Shown here: positions 63,077 through 64,000 of the stretch, piece by piece | Position numbering within the stretch: position 1 is the stretch's first letter | Layout of the letters: each line of letters starts with the position of its first letter | Assembly: GCA_020137815.1 (NCBI GenBank) | Contig: CM035351.1 | Span: 9,329,969-9,393,968, forward strand | Direction of reading: 5' to 3' | Length of the DNA: 64,000 nt | Origin: Hormiphora californensis | Taxonomy: Eukaryota; Ctenophora; Tentaculata; Cydippida; Pleurobrachiidae | Program-made: the position numbers and the translations under genes | Notes under the pieces: model-generated | What the model saw: the letters and a program-made list of their open reading frames with translations, nothing else | Database searches by the model: none | Told to the model about the DNA's origin: nothing

Positions 63077-63713
63077 TATAAACACAATTAAAATACACAC
63101 ATGTGACTACGTATAACATCTCTCTAAGAGATAACCACGGCAGTGCGTTGTTGGAGAATGGAGAGGGTCAGGAACTCCACACTAGCACAGACTACATAGA
63201 AGGTCAGGATTCAGGAACGATGTGATACGTGATTCTCTACCACTTAGACCAATTCGTAATACTGAACACGATCAACGATTCAGTGAAGATCACATGACCT
63301 GACTAACTTTAAGAAACATGACACTGTGTCTCTTGTGGTTGTCCAATTTAGCTGATCTTGGTCACATTGGAAAGCTAATCGATAGCCAAACATAATTGGT
63401 TAAATTTTGAACCGGAAAATATTTTTTCCTGGAATGAATGACAATGTTCATTCCGTTCATGAAAATGAATTTTGAGCTAGAGCTCTGATTTTTCTGTCAG
63501 GATCAAGATAGACATAGTGGAGCAACCCTGCCAAGTTACAGCTCTCCACCACATCGGCAACTATGGTGGTCTAGGGGGGGGGGGCTTTTTTTGCCGCACA
63601 CGGTATAAACACAATTAAAATACACATGTATGTGACTACGTATAACATCTCTTTAAGAGATAACCATGGAAGTGCGTTGTATTGTTGGAGAGGGTCAGGC
63701 ACTCCACACTAGC
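63077..63713. repeat. 115-bp direct repeats flanking a relative of the 21.8-kb foldback element
   Basis: 63077-63190 and 63604-63713 are direct copies sharing TATAAACACAATTAAAATAC, GTGACTACGTATAACATCTC and AGGGTCAGG-ACTCCACACTAG. The interior 63190-63603 shares ACACTGTGTCTCTTGTGGT, TGTCCAATT and GATACGTGAT-type blocks with the element at 21.84-22.95 kb. Its right tip GCCGCACACGGTA resembles that element's GGCCACGCGGTA end. Confidence 0.65.
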
Positions 63714-63734
63714 CAATATAATATCTCCTACCTC

Positions 63735-64000
63735 CTACTGATCAAGGAATTGTGCTGTCCTCCAATCATACAGCCTGCTCTCTCTATAGAACCCCCCGCT
63801 AGTGGTTGGGACAGTGCACACATGGGTGGGGGTCACAGCACCCTGATCTATAGTCAGGTGCCCCTTGTGACTGGTCATGTCTGTATCCACATAACCAGGA
63901 CAACACGAGTTGATAATCACCCCACTACCCTCCATCTCTCTAGCCAGGGCCACCGTGTGGGCGTTAAGGAACGTTTTAGAGGTCGAGTAGGCGCTGTCCT
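63735..64000 (-). CDS. Carbonyl reductase-like short-chain dehydrogenase, C-terminal part
   Basis: The gene runs off the right edge; only the last ~88 codons are visible, ending at TAG 63737-63735. The catalytic Tyr and Lys are in DSAYSTSKTFLN (YxxSK variant), followed by VIINSCCPGYVDTDMTSHKG, the PG motif and active-site loop typical of the CBR1/CBR3 group, then TIDQGAVTP and a C-terminus GGFYRESRLYDW. These cytosolic enzymes reduce carbonyls and quinones with NADPH. The assignment to the CBR1 group is good; exact substrate cannot be told. Confidence 0.88.
   Translation of the reverse strand, partial: DSAYSTSKTFLNAHTVALAREMEGSGVIINSCCPGYVDTDMTSHKGHLTIDQGAVTPTHVCTVPTTSGGFYRESRLYDWRTAQFLDQ

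Overview
This is an intron-rich nuclear segment from an animal. The evidence is GT-AG introns, mostly 60-2000 bp long, and a set of widely conserved eukaryotic genes alongside typically metazoan ones: TSG101, a ZnT-type zinc transporter, an HNK-1-family carbohydrate sulfotransferase, an LDLa-domain rhodopsin-like GPCR, a secreted CAP protein, INTS9, TRAPPC9 and an MMS22L-like protein. Small genes, nested genes and many foldback repeats suggest a compact invertebrate genome, possibly a marine non-bilaterian, but nothing in the sequence fixes the phylum. There is no operon, CRISPR array or prokaryotic feature.

Layout. 0-5.3 kb (+): end of an ALKBH8/TRM9 tRNA methyltransferase, COQ2, DDX27 and a small single-pass membrane protein. 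5.7-8.5 kb (-): an LDLa-GPCR. 8.9-10.4 kb (+): ceramide-1-phosphate transfer protein. 11.7-12.9 kb (-): secreted CAP protein. 15.0-23.3 kb (+): ZnT-type zinc transporter with repeat-filled introns. 24.7-26.9 kb (+): ENOSF1. 27.4-28.6 kb (-): unrecognised coiled-coil protein. 29.0-34.4 kb (-): TSG101, with an intronless sulfotransferase gene nested antisense in one intron. 34.6-39.7 kb (-): TMEM9-like, a C2H2 zinc-finger protein, a PGP-type HAD phosphatase and pirin. 40.2-40.8 kb: a nested-palindrome element. 41.5-47.7 kb (+): ZFAND1, alpha-SNAP and SBDS, with a secreted-protein gene nested antisense in SBDS intron 1. 48.6-61.4 kb (-): TRAPPC9, INTS9 and an MMS22L-like gene. 61.7-62.1 kb (-): a small type I membrane protein. 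63.7-64.0 kb (-): the end of a carbonyl-reductase-like SDR.

The genes are mostly housekeeping: ubiquinone synthesis, ribosome biogenesis (DDX27, SBDS), membrane traffic (TSG101, alpha-SNAP, TRAPPC9, TMEM9), snRNA 3' processing (INTS9) and replication-fork repair (MMS22L). Their proximity looks like gene density, not a dedicated pathway.

Two features dominate the non-genic reading. First, many conserved exons carry single-base frameshifts (DDX27, the GPCR, ENOSF1, alpha-SNAP, ZFAND1, TMEM9, TRAPPC9), while others are intact (SBDS, COQ2, the sulfotransferase, pirin, PGP). This fits residual indel errors in the assembly better than widespread pseudogenes. Second, the window is rich in inverted-repeat structures, from perfect hairpins of 59-146 bp to 0.6-1.4 kb foldback elements. 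The most elaborate are a nested palindrome at 40.2-40.8 kb and a foldback flanked by arrays of an ATAATGCCTAC motif at 51.7-53.1 kb.
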